From Methanobrevibacter curvatus (lineage in GTDB: Archaea > Methanobacteriota > Methanobacteria > Methanobacteriales > Methanobacteriaceae), in assembly GCF_001639295.1 (NCBI RefSeq), contig NZ_LWMV01000170.1:1-53628 (forward strand): a stretch of 53,628 nucleotides of DNA, written 5' to 3'. A model generated the notes under the pieces. That model worked only from the letters and a program-made list of their open reading frames with translations, was not told the DNA's origin and ran no database searches. Of this stretch, positions 21,076 to 28,787 are shown one piece after another. The translations under genes and the position numbers were made by a program. How positions within the stretch are numbered: the first letter of the stretch is position 1; each line of letters starts with the position of its first letter.

Positions 21076-21326
21076 AACAACTTCCTTTTAATTTATTATG
21101 CTATCTTATTTTATATTTTAACTTATTCTATTTAAATGCTGTTATATATTTTAGATTTACTTAAGTTTTATAGAATTCTTAAGTAGTATATTCTACTATA
21201 GTGATAAAGCAATCAATAAACTTGTATTGTTTTATTTTTCTGTTTAAGTTTTTTAGCTATTAATTTTACATGCAAAAAAAACTTTTAAAATATAAAAAAT
21301 TTTTTATCTTACACAATATAATTTTT

Positions 21327-22244
21327 TTATATGTTTTTAATTTCTTCAATTGAAAGACCAGTGTATTGTCTTATTTTTTCATAAGGAATGTTATCTTCTT
21401 TCATTTTACGAGCATTTTCTATTTTTTCTTCTTCTTTACCTAATTTCATTCCCTCTTCTTTTGTGTAGTGTATGTGTCCTAGATATTCTCTTTTTATTTG
21501 TTCTATTCTTTCATATTCCCTATATTCTTCTGGCGTTCGTATTACTTCTATTGCTCTGTCATGTACATTTTTTATTTGGGAGTTCATTTTTATCACTTTT
21601 TTTACTATTTTTTTGTTGAAATGTTCTTGGTTAAGGTATATTAACCATTGGTGCAGTTCGTTGTTGTATTCTATTTGGATATCAGAGGTTTTAATATTTT
21701 GTATGTAGGTTTTTAAGTCTAAGTTTATAATTTTTAGTTTGTCTGTGTATACTTCACCTTGTGTATTATTATCTGTATTTTCCATAATATTAAACTTTCG
21801 GTTGAACTTTTGCTTGTATTTTTTACTTTTTGATATTTTGAATGTTGTAATTAGTATTAGTGTATGTTTATTTACATTTTCAGGTATGAGTAGTGTTCCT
21901 TTTTTTATTGATCTTGAGAATTCGGAGGTTAGGTAGTGTAGCTTGTTTAGTTTAAAATCTGGTGTCTTGAATTGTTGCATTTCTATTATGTAGATGTTCT
22001 TGTTTTCGTCTTTGACTTTTAAATCTAATATACTGATTTTTAGTCCCTGGATTTCGGGCATTATTATTTTACTTTCTAATATTTCAATCATTTTGACTAA
22101 TGATTCTTTGTTTGCTTTTAGGTTTGCATTTATCAGTCCTTTAAGCTGTTCTTCACATCCCTCTTCTCCAAAGGTTTTTTTAAAGAGAAAGTCATTTAAA
22201 GGATTATAATTCCATGTATTTTGATTTGTTTTTTCTAGTTTCAT
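21327..22244 (-). CDS. Rpn-family PD-(D/E)XK nuclease / putative transposase
   Basis: This is a 305-aa member of the Rpn/PDDEXK_2 group (recombination-promoting nucleases, often annotated as transposase). The N-terminus has YNPLNDFLFKKTFG. The nuclease core includes the motif D-x-K in SILDLKVKDENKNIYIIEMQQ, with Asp, then Glu and Gln in IEMQQ. The C-terminal segment is charged and helical (GMKLGKEEEKIENARKMKEDN), ending in a helix typical of the family (YTGLSIEEIKNI). No frameshift is seen. Such genes spread through accessory regions, and this one sits near other degraded mobile DNA. Confidence 0.8.
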   Translation of the reverse strand: MKLEKTNQNTWNYNPLNDFLFKKTFGEEGCEEQLKGLINANLKANKESLVKMIEILESKIIMPEIQGLKISILDLKVKDENKNIYIIEMQQFKTPDFKLNKLHYLTSEFSRSIKKGTLLIPENVNKHTLILITTFKISKSKKYKQKFNRKFNIMENTDNNTQGEVYTDKLKIINLDLKTYIQNIKTSDIQIEYNNELHQWLIYLNQEHFNKKIVKKVIKMNSQIKNVHDRAIEVIRTPEEYREYERIEQIKREYLGHIHYTKEEGMKLGKEEEKIENARKMKEDNIPYEKIRQYTGLSIEEIKNI

Positions 22245-23038
22245 GTTTTTACCGTTTTATTATTAATTGTAGTGAATAACAATGAAATAGCTATTGTTAC
22301 CAATTTTAAGATAAAAATGCAATTAAAATATTATTAAAAAATTATTAGAAAATTAATTACTAACAAACTATTTTTCTCTATTTTATACTTATTTTATTAA
22401 ATAATATATAAATTTTATTTGTATTTGATAAAATAGTTCAACTAAAAGCTTAAATAATTATTAAAAAATAAAAAAAGCATAAAAAAATAAAAAAACTAGT
22501 AAAAAACAAAAAAATTAATAAAAAATAAAAAAAAGTAAAAAAAATCATTAAATAAAACAGTAAACTTACTGGAGATTTAGCTATTTTAAAATATTCAAAA
22601 TCGAGAACTTTAGTTTTTATTCATATGATAGAATTTTTATTGAATTCTGTGAAAAATTTATGGCAAAATCACAAACAGATTTAGTGCCTCAATTTTTAGT
22701 AAATAAAATTAAAAAAAGCATTTTTATTCTGATGAACGCTTTGTGCAATGTTAGGTTTCGTGTTATTAAAAATGGATATTATATGTCTCAATCCTTATTA
22801 GTAGAACATTTGCGCAATAAAACACACATTTACCTTCTGATTTTGGAAAATTCAATGACATTTTCTAATCTCCATATATTAACCTATATATCTACATATA
22901 AATGTTAAATTAAATGATAATCTAAAATCCATTTTCTAAAATAATAGCTATTTTTTAAAATAGCTATTGATCAAAGAGCTATATAGAAAATTTTGATTTT
23001 AATTTTGAAAAGTTTATTTAATTTAGTAAATTATTTAG
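22245..23038. other. AT-rich spacer containing decayed CRISPR repeats
   Basis: About 790 bases without a supported gene. The first half is A/T-only with repeated aaaaaataaaaaa strings. The second half includes the two diverged CRISPR repeats at 22713-22818. An 82-codon open frame at 22660-22908 runs through those repeats and is not credible as a gene. Confidence 0.5.
22713..22818 (-). CRISPR. Decayed CRISPR fragment: two diverged repeats around a 35-bp spacer
   Basis: The segment ending TGTGCAAT at 22749 and the segment 22785-22818 (beginning GTCTCAATCCTTATTAG and ending GCGCAAT) both align with the 37-base repeat of the array at 26031. The second has a net three-base deletion and several substitutions. 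The distance between them is 35 bases, the same as in the good array. Independent similarity plus correct spacing make this a relic of the same array rather than chance. It is in the same orientation as the main array. Confidence 0.65.
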
Positions 23039-23818
23039 CTAAAAAGCTATTGTTTGTAATTTATAGAGTTTTTTATTCTCATAACCATCACCAAGTAAAA
23101 ATGATTTATATAAAATTAATTTAGGTAAAATTTCACCAGATTGAGATGAACCAGCATCTTGCCAAGATTTAAATTCTGAAACTTCATTATTTTCATATTC
23201 ATAATGAGGGTAATCATAGTAATAAGATCCACAATCACATTCATCAGTTATATCAAAACAATATTCGCCTATACATTTAGAACAATATTCTTGTGGATCC
23301 TCTACTGCACATGATTCACTATCACAATAGCTAAATAGTTTTTTAGAGGTATTATATTCTACAAGAACTAATGTATGTGCCTTTAAAACTTTTTCGTCAT
23401 TGTTTTTGACAAACATAACAAGATTTGTAATGTTAATAGACTTTGGGATTTTTAATGTAAGATTGAATTCCTGTAAAGCAGAGTGTTCCTGAGAACCCTT
23501 TTTAAGATATACAACTTCAATACTAGAATCTCTTGAGTAAATTTCAACATATGAATCAAATTTTTCTTCAACTAAACCCGTTAAAATATAATAATTATAT
23601 TTATTTGTATCATTAAAACCATAATCAAAAAGACCAAAATAATCTAAATCATGGTGAGAAATAAATAAATATGGACTATAAACCTCTTCAATATTTTCAA
23701 AGATATCTGGAGATTTTTCAAAGATATTCGAGTTATTTGTTACATTTCCATTAACACAACCAATAGACATAGCTATTAAAATAAAAATTAAAAGAATATA
23801 AAGTTTTTTTAAATTCAT
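23039..23818 (-). CDS. Secreted Cys-rich lipoprotein, function unknown
   Basis: The N-terminus MNLKKLYILLIFILIAMSIGC is a lipoprotein signal with lipobox SIGC, so the mature protein should be lipid-anchored outside the membrane. The mature part has an Asp/Tyr-rich domain and then a cluster of ten cysteines (about residues 175-215: SESCAVEDPQEYC, CIGEYC, ECDCG), which could bind metal or form disulfides. I chose ATG 23818, with GGTGG nine bases upstream. The frame stays open to 23959, but that extension runs through a solo CRISPR repeat and is not a real N-terminus. I do not recognise the family. It lies between CRISPR relics. Confidence 0.65.
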   Translation of the reverse strand: MNLKKLYILLIFILIAMSIGCVNGNVTNNSNIFEKSPDIFENIEEVYSPYLFISHHDLDYFGLFDYGFNDTNKYNYYILTGLVEEKFDSYVEIYSRDSSIEVVYLKKGSQEHSALQEFNLTLKIPKSINITNLVMFVKNNDEKVLKAHTLVLVEYNTSKKLFSYCDSESCAVEDPQEYCSKCIGEYCFDITDECDCGSYYYDYPHYEYENNEVSEFKSWQDAGSSQSGEILPKLILYKSFLLGDGYENKKLYKLQTIAF

Positions 23819-23907
23819 ATACATCAACCACCAAAAAAAATGATAATAATTACAGTGATAATAATTTATAATAATAGTTATAATAGATTTTACAAGACCT
23901 AATTCCC

Positions 23908-23944
23908 ATCGCAACCCTTGTTTTAATAGAACACTCTGTGCAAT
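23908..23944 (-). CRISPR. Solo CRISPR repeat
   Basis: A single 37-base copy of the array repeat with three differences (34/37 identical), running from TCGCAACCCTTG to CTCTGTGCAAT. It is 2.1 kb from the main array and in the same orientation. It stands alone, without neighbouring repeats at spacer distance. It is best explained as a fragment left when other DNA split or deleted a longer array. Confidence 0.85.
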
Positions 23945-23983
23945 TATAAATATTACCACTTCCTTTTTTTATTGATTGTTTTT

Positions 23984-24412
23984 TTAAATTGCTATTTCTA
24001 TTTTGTCGTAATTTAAAATTGGAATTTTACTATTTTTTCTACCATCTATTAACTTTATAAATCCTTCTTTTTCAAGATTACTGATTTTTTTCTGAATAGT
24101 AGTAATATCTTTATGTATTAATTTTGCTAATTCACTTATTGATTTAGGATTTTCATGTTTAATAAAAGTCATTAATTCCATTTCTAACATACTGATAGAA
24201 CTGTAGTCTCTGTATATGGTTTTACTATCTTTAACTTCTTCGTTAGGATGTAAAATATAGTGTTCCCATTCTTCAAGGTCAAAATTAGTTAAAGTATTTT
24301 CAGGATCAGATTTGATGACCTGTTTTAAGTTCTCAATATTACCATATTGTTTTTCATATTTTTCAATTATTCCTTTTCCATTAGTTATATTTATCATTCT
24401 AATTTTTATCAT
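23984..24412 (-). CDS. Winged-HTH protein, HVO_A0114-like; likely antitoxin/regulator
   Basis: The 142-aa protein has a C-terminal winged helix-turn-helix at residues about 72-140 (SISMLEMELMTFIKHENPKSISELAKLIHKDITTIQKKISNLEKEG). The N-terminal half carries LTNFDLEEWEHYILHPNEE, seen in the HVO_A0114 family of putative DNA-binding proteins. Its start overlaps the stop of the 88-aa gene upstream by 4 bases (ATGA), so the pair is translationally coupled. Small effector plus wHTH is a common toxin-antitoxin arrangement. That role is inferred from context. Confidence 0.65.
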   Translation of the reverse strand: MIKIRMINITNGKGIIEKYEKQYGNIENLKQVIKSDPENTLTNFDLEEWEHYILHPNEEVKDSKTIYRDYSSISMLEMELMTFIKHENPKSISELAKLIHKDITTIQKKISNLEKEGFIKLIDGRKNSKIPILNYDKIEIAI

Positions 24413-24675
24413 AATAATTCCTCTAATAATCTTTTTTTATTGATTGTAATATTTTTATAAATATGATTATCTATAATTTTTAAAGCAGTGTCAAAGTTTT
24501 CTATTTTTATTTCGTGTTTTTTTCCTTTTTGTGAAAAGTGTATGTGTGGATAGCCATGAAATGTGTCAATTCTTATATTTGTAGGCATTATGATTATTGC
24601 CCATCCTCTGGGGCTCTCTCTTGCATAAATATCATATTGCCCTATTTTTATCGTGTTTGTTAAACCACTTTTCAT
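24409..24675 (-). CDS. Small protein paired with wHTH gene; possible TumE-like toxin
   Basis: An 88-aa protein of unknown activity: a beta-rich N-terminal half (NTIKIGQYDIYARESPRGW, then RIDTFHGYPHIHFSQKGKKHEI) and a helical C-terminus. The HGYPHIHF motif and the coupled wHTH partner recall archaeal TumE/DUF6516-type toxin pairs, but the similarity is slight. The stop overlaps the next start by 4 bases. It could instead be a small accessory to the regulator. Confidence 0.5.
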   Translation of the reverse strand: MKSGLTNTIKIGQYDIYARESPRGWAIIIMPTNIRIDTFHGYPHIHFSQKGKKHEIKIENFDTALKIIDNHIYKNITINKKRLLEELL

Positions 24676-25230
24676 ATTATATAATATAATCCCATATCAT
24701 ATATAAATGTTATTGTTTTTATACTATAACTTAAGCTTCTATTTTTTAACATAAAATATTAAAAAAACACTTAGTCCGTGCTGTGTCCGATTAATGAAAA
24801 ACCTAAAAACAATAACAATTGAACAACCACTCACCCACTGTCACAGACAAAAAAGTATAAAAAACACCTGAAAAAACTACTATTTCCTACTGTGCATATA
24901 ATATAGGTGTGAGGCTAGTAAAAATGAAATACACACAAAACCAAAATTACATAAAAAAACCATCTTGCTTTGCAAGAGAACCTCAAGACGAATTCAACTA
25001 CGAATCAAGAATCTCACCAGGTACAAGTAAAGCACATAACAACACCAAAGGAATCTTTTATATATTATTCATTCCCCTTTTTTTATTGAATAAAATAGTG
25101 GGGGTTCACCTTTAATTTTAATATGCATAAAAATAACATCCCCAGGATTTAATTTGATTATTTAAAGCTATCGCTAAAATAACTTGTTATATTTGGTTTA
25201 AAAATTAGTTCCGTAAAATTTCGATTAAAA
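24676..25230. other. Spacer with a possible small gene
   Basis: This 555-base region has locally higher G+C (around 24770-24870, with cttagtccgtgctgtgtccg and cactcacccactgtcacagac), unlike the surrounding A/T spacers, which suggests decayed coding or mobile DNA. Apart from the small open frame at 24924-25115 I see no gene and no tRNA fold. Confidence 0.4.
24924..25115 (+). CDS. Hypothetical small protein, 63 aa (uncertain)
   Basis: This open frame begins MKYTQNQNYIKKPSCFAREP and ends with a hydrophobic segment (GIFYILFIPLFLLNKIVG), like a small tail-anchored membrane protein. A GTGAGG element lies nine bases before the ATG. Composition in its first 40 codons is less A/T-biased than chance frames here. 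It is the only plus-strand frame in a minus-strand block. I do not recognise it, and it may be a fragment. Confidence 0.3.
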   Translation: MKYTQNQNYIKKPSCFAREPQDEFNYESRISPGTSKAHNNTKGIFYILFIPLFLLNKIVGVHL

Positions 25231-25262
25231 AAGCCAACAAACCATTTGAGGTTTATTGGCTT
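25231..25262 (-). terminator. Hairpin terminator after the ADP-ribosyltransferase remnant
   Basis: AAGCCAACAAACC and GGTTTATTGGCTT form a 13-bp stem (one G-U) with a 6-base loop. On the minus strand it is followed by TTTTTAAT. It lies 28 bases beyond the stop of the minus-strand pseudogene at 25290, so it fits an intrinsic-type terminator for that gene. Confidence 0.6.
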
Positions 25263-25289
25263 TAGAAGATGTGGATATATTATATATAC

Positions 25290-26030
25290 TTATATGGAGC
25301 AATGAACTATTCCATTTGATTTATCCATTTTGTAAACTTCTAATACAGTTCCACATGGCAATAAAAATTCTACTTCTTCAGGTATCAGAGAATTTTGCAT
25401 TATATAAATTCCTTTAGTTCCTTTAAGAGCATCAATTTGCAAAATAGCTCCAGTTTAAACTCCATAATACTTTGAAACTCCTTTATCAAAACTAGTAGAC
25501 ATGAAACAATTTTCATTAATAAGTTTATCTATTTCAAATTTATAAATAGTGTCTTTACAACATTTAAAAATAGTAGTATCTTTAATAAACTTAATCTGGC
25601 TATTATCTAAATTTTTAACCATATTCTTAAATTCTTTTTCACTGAATCCATATTTATTTTCTAATGCAGAATTCCATTTTCCACCATAATTTCTAAGACA
25701 ATCATTAACAACATTACTGTTATCATAATAAACTTTCATAGCATCTTTTACATTTTCAGGATAATTTTTACTATAAGTTTTATCTAATTTTTTTAATTCA
25801 TCATAAGATAATTGACTAATTATATTCTTATAATCACTATAATCAGTTAATATTTCATAGTCACATTGACAATTACCTGACCAACAAGTTTTATCATTAT
25901 ATTCAACCCATAAAGTATTGTTTTTTTCTAATTCAACACATCCAACTATGCCTTCATAATAATAAGTACTAATATACTTTTTATTACAATTGAAACGAGT
26001 GTTACATGTTCCTAAATTAACATGAATGGA
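25290..26030 (-). pseudogene. ADP-ribosyltransferase (R-S-E class toxin fold), truncated and interrupted
   Basis: One frame stays open on the minus strand from 26030 to 25290 except for a single TAA at 25455-25457. The C-terminal half has CFMSTSFDKGVSKYYGV, then the stop, then TGAILQIDALKGT and EEVEFLLPCGTVLEVYK. These match the STS and ExE motifs of arginine-type ADP-ribosyltransferases. Upstream is a Cys-rich region (NLGTCNTRFNC, CWSGNCQC). No start is found: the frame is cut at 26030, exactly where the first CRISPR repeat begins. The gene is therefore truncated at 5' and carries a nonsense codon before the catalytic Glu, so it should be inactive. A short internal frame from ATG 25739 is not the native start. 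Confidence 0.7.
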
Positions 26031-26212
26031 GTCGCAATCCTTGTTTTAGTAGAACACTCTGTGCAATATAATTTAAAATTATATTTTGATGAAGACTTTG
26101 AGGTCGCAATCCTTGTTTTAGTAGAACACTCTGTGCAATTAAGAAAAAAGGAGTAAGATAGTATGAATTATAAATGTCGCAATCCTTGTTTTAGTAGAAC
26201 ACTCTGTGCAAT
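26031..26212 (-). CRISPR. CRISPR array, 3 identical 37-bp repeats and 2 spacers
   Basis: Repeats lie at 26031-26067, 26103-26139 and 26176-26212 and are identical, with spacers of 35 and 36 bases. On the plus strand each repeat begins GTCGCAATCCTTG and ends CTCTGTGCAAT. Read on the minus strand it begins ATTGCACAGAG and ends GGATTGCGAC, so the 8-base crRNA handle would be ATTGCGAC, similar to the common archaeal ATTGAAAC. A TATA box at 26241-26249 on the minus strand, about 30 bases upstream, supports minus-strand transcription. The array is very short for a complete type III-A locus. Confidence 0.95.
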
Positions 26213-26240
26213 AGCACCCAAATTTTCCTTGAAAATTGGA

Positions 26241-26249
26241 TTTTATATA
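26241..26249 (-). promoter_or_regulatory. TATA box for pre-crRNA transcription
   Basis: TATATAAAA on the minus strand, with its 3' end 28 bases from the first repeat. Archaeal transcription starts about 25 bases downstream of the TATA box, which would put the start just before the repeat. This also fixes the array orientation. Confidence 0.55.
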
Positions 26250-26266
26250 CTCAAAGTTCTGCTTTT

Positions 26267-26318
26267 TGTAGTCATTTTGTGCAAACCTATTTGGATGACT
26301 ACATATATAAAGGTTTGC
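26267..26318. other. Two interleaved perfect inverted repeats (pseudoknot geometry) in the CRISPR leader
   Basis: TGTAGTCAT (26267-26275) pairs with ATGACTACA (26295-26303), and GCAAACCT (26281-26288) pairs with AGGTTTGC (26311-26318). The two stems, 9 and 8 bp, are interleaved with linkers of 5, 6 and 7 bases, the arrangement of an H-type pseudoknot. Equally, they could be overlapping palindromic protein sites used in spacer acquisition. The pairing is exact on both strands; function is inference. Confidence 0.6.
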
Positions 26319-26553
26319 TCAACTTATATAAATACTTTTTTATTTAATTTTTATTAGCGAATTGTTTTATTTTAAAAAATTTAAAAAAAATAGCTGTTAA
26401 TTTTATTTTTATGAGGTAAAAATCAATTAAACAAAATTAAATTCACTTTAATAAAATTAATTTTTTCTAAAAATTTTATATTTTTTTATTTTGTTCAACT
26501 TATTTAATAGGTTTGCTCAAAATCTTCTCAAAATGGCTTTAATTTTCTTCTTT

Positions 26554-27555
26554 TTACCATCGTCTATAGAATCCAATGTAGTCTTCTGTTCCTTCTAAAA
26601 ATTTTCCAATTAATTTTGCTTGATAATGTATAATATCAGAGTATTTTGTTTCTTTATCATTAAAATTAATTTTATTTGAAAGCTTTTCTTGAATAGTTTT
26701 TATTAGAGTTCTTCTTGATTTATCCGATAAAATCATTAATCCATTAGAAATCATAAAATCATCTAAATCTAACTGATTTCTGTTAAAAATAGCTATTACT
26801 GATTTATCAACTATTTGTTGGCGAAACTCCTCCATTAAATCAAACACTAAGCTTGTTCTCCCTTTTTTATCAGAGTGTAGAAAACCACAATAAGGGTCAA
26901 GCCCTGCTAAATGTATGGTTCTCCAAATATCACTTTGTATGATCGCATATCCATAATTTAACATTGAATTAACAGGATCTGCTGCACCTCTTCCATTTCT
27001 TCCTGTAAAATTAAATTTTTCATCTATTACAGTTTTAAATCCTTTCCAGTACTCTACTGATGCCTGTCCTTCAATACCAAAGATTGTTCCTCTAATTTCA
27101 TCGGCAGGTAAATCTGCAAGTCCATCAATTTTTCTTGAGTATTGTGTTAATTTATCTTTTTGTATAGTAAGTATTTCATTGTCTCTTGATTTTGACAAAG
27201 TATATAATGTTGCCTTTTGATTTTCTATTTTGGCTTTTATAAATGCTTTTGCTAATATTCCACTTCGTTTATCATGTAATGATGAATATTGCTCTTTTTT
27301 TATAAATACATTTTTTTTCTCTGGAGGAGAAAGTCTATAATCTAGTCTGCCTTTCCAATCTATGTCTATACAATCAACATCATGTTCTGCTAACAATCTA
27401 AGTGCATCAAAAGTTATTGATCCTTTTCCAGTAATTACAATTTGGGTTAAATCTTCTACTAAAAAATAATCTATTTCTTTTCCTTTTTCTTTAATTACAA
27501 TTTGGTTGTCTCTTTTAGAAATTGATTTTCCAAAACCTTCTATGTATATTCTCAT
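26554..27555 (-). CDS. cas1: CRISPR integrase Cas1
   Basis: Cas1 is the metal-dependent integrase that, with Cas2, inserts new spacers at the leader end of the array. The 333-aa protein has the N-terminal beta domain (IYIEGFGKSISKRDNQIVI) and a helical catalytic domain with Glu162 (GIEGQASVEYW), His227 (YCGFLHSD) and Asp239 (SLVFDLMEEFR), the three metal ligands, all present. A GAGGAAG site precedes the ATG. It reads directly toward the leader and array. It is separated from cas2 by about 4.2 kb of accessory genes, so the two may now be transcribed independently. Confidence 0.97.
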   Translation of the reverse strand: MRIYIEGFGKSISKRDNQIVIKEKGKEIDYFLVEDLTQIVITGKGSITFDALRLLAEHDVDCIDIDWKGRLDYRLSPPEKKNVFIKKEQYSSLHDKRSGILAKAFIKAKIENQKATLYTLSKSRDNEILTIQKDKLTQYSRKIDGLADLPADEIRGTIFGIEGQASVEYWKGFKTVIDEKFNFTGRNGRGAADPVNSMLNYGYAIIQSDIWRTIHLAGLDPYCGFLHSDKKGRTSLVFDLMEEFRQQIVDKSVIAIFNRNQLDLDDFMISNGLMILSDKSRRTLIKTIQEKLSNKINFNDKETKYSDIIHYQAKLIGKFLEGTEDYIGFYRRW

Positions 27556-27936
27556 AAACTTCCTCGCAAAATATAGTTAATAAAAATTTTGATTTATTTA
27601 ATATTTAAATTTTTTTGAAAAAGTTCTTATTATTAGAAATATTATGAAATTCACATAAATATTTATCAAGCAAATGTTCATCAAATAAATGCTTTATCAA
27701 TAAGTAAATTACATTTTAAAATCTTTAGATTGTGATATTTTTTTGAAATATCTTTTTAATGCTATTTTTATAAAATATTTTAATAAAAATATAGACTCAT
27801 TGAAAGAAATAAGCAAATTTAAGATAAAAAAGTTATAAAATAGAGAAAAAGTATATTAAAAACAAGAAACAAAAAAATAAAATATAAAACTTTAAAAAAA
27901 AAATAAAATAAAAAAATAAAAATAAAAATTGATTAA
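27556..27936. other. Divergent spacer, cas1 / membrane protein
   Basis: This 381-base A/T-rich region lies between divergent cas1 and the gene at 27937. It ends in runs of aaaaataaaataaaa. It must contain both promoters, but no distinct element stands out and no gene is seen. Confidence 0.4.
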
Positions 27937-28581
27937 ATGAAAACAAAATTATTACTATTTTTTGGAATTTTAATAGGCATTATACTAATGTTTGCTTGTA
28001 TTGCTATTATTCCTCAAGAAGAAGATCCAAAGTTAGAACATATTGGCATTGTTGCACCAGAAGGATATGAAATTACCCAAGAGGATTCTGCTGTTCTTAA
28101 ATTATATGATGGTTCAAATGCAATTTTTGTATATGAAACCGATAAAGAAGGAGTTGAAAAATACAACACAGAGTGGACTTCATTAAAATCTAAAAATATG
28201 ACAATAAATGGAATTCATATTATTTATAAAGAATATAAAAATTATAATGGTAAAAATAATCGTAGCTATAATTATATTTTTAATTTAAATGGACACTACT
28301 ATATCGTTGAATCTTTTGCACCACTTAATAAAAATATTATTAAAAATATGCTTATTAGCAATCTAGTTAAAAGCTCTACAGAATTTACACTTCCAAATCT
28401 AATTTATAAGTCACCTTTAAAGGAAAATACAGAATCAACAGATAGCACACAAAAGAAAATCAATTACAATAAATATAACCGTGGTAACAATTATTATGAT
28501 GATGGATTAGATGATTATCCAGATGATGATTTTGATCCAGAAGAATACGACGACCCTGAATATGAATCTTGGGATGATTAA
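27937..28581 (+). CDS. Membrane-anchored protein with acidic tail, function unknown
   Basis: The 214-aa protein starts with a membrane segment or signal (KLLLFFGILIGIILMFACIAII); the Cys at the end of the hydrophobic run could be a lipobox (MFAC). An extracytoplasmic beta-rich domain follows (PEGYEITQEDSAVLKLYDGSNAIFVYET), similar in style to small stress/adhesion-type domains of Methanobacteriales but not recognised. The last 35 residues are an Asp/Glu/Tyr-rich low-complexity tail (DDGLDDYPDDDFDPEEYDD). It is on the opposite strand to the cas genes, within the block that separates cas1 from cas2. Confidence 0.7.
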   Translation: MKTKLLLFFGILIGIILMFACIAIIPQEEDPKLEHIGIVAPEGYEITQEDSAVLKLYDGSNAIFVYETDKEGVEKYNTEWTSLKSKNMTINGIHIIYKEYKNYNGKNNRSYNYIFNLNGHYYIVESFAPLNKNIIKNMLISNLVKSSTEFTLPNLIYKSPLKENTESTDSTQKKINYNKYNRGNNYYDDGLDDYPDDDFDPEEYDDPEYESWDD

Positions 28582-28787
28582 ATTTTGGCACTTTCTACTC
28601 TATTATTCTATGCTTACTTTAATTTAATAAGGTCACTCGTTTGTAAAATTTAAAAAAAATACAATTTTTTCAAAAAAAAACTTCATAATTTTTATACTCT
28701 TATAACTTAGAAAATATTTTAAACAATAAAAAACATATTACAATACAATAATTAAAAAATAATAAAAAACACTAAAAATGTGATAAT

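Larger units (their letters stand above)
26213..26553 (-). promoter_or_regulatory. CRISPR leader region
   Basis: This 341-base A/T-rich spacer lies between cas1 and the first repeat in the transcription direction. It includes the array promoter (26241-26249) and interleaved inverted repeats (26267-26318). It also has a 12-base direct repeat AGGTTTGCTCAA at 26311-26322 and 26509-26520; next to each copy is a related TCAACTTAT-T-AAT string. A segment at 26250-26285 resembles a very diverged CRISPR repeat. No gene is credible here. Confidence 0.65.

Noticed and set aside
21350..22209. Several plus-strand open frames opposite the Rpn-family gene
   Set aside because: Antisense shadows rich in Phe, Leu and Ser with no ribosome sites; the minus strand encodes a recognised family.
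22660..22908. 82-codon open frame on the plus strand
   Set aside because: It runs through two decayed CRISPR repeats, has no ribosome site and has unlikely composition.
23819..23959. N-terminal extension of the lipoprotein gene
   Set aside because: The extension translates a solo CRISPR repeat; a lipoprotein signal starts cleanly at 23818 with a good ribosome site.
24770..24870. Possible tRNA or small RNA because of locally higher G+C
   Set aside because: No cloverleaf, no T-loop or anticodon arm could be built.
26163..26357. 64-codon open frame on the plus strand
   Set aside because: It begins in spacer 2 and crosses a CRISPR repeat and the array promoter; an artefact of the array.
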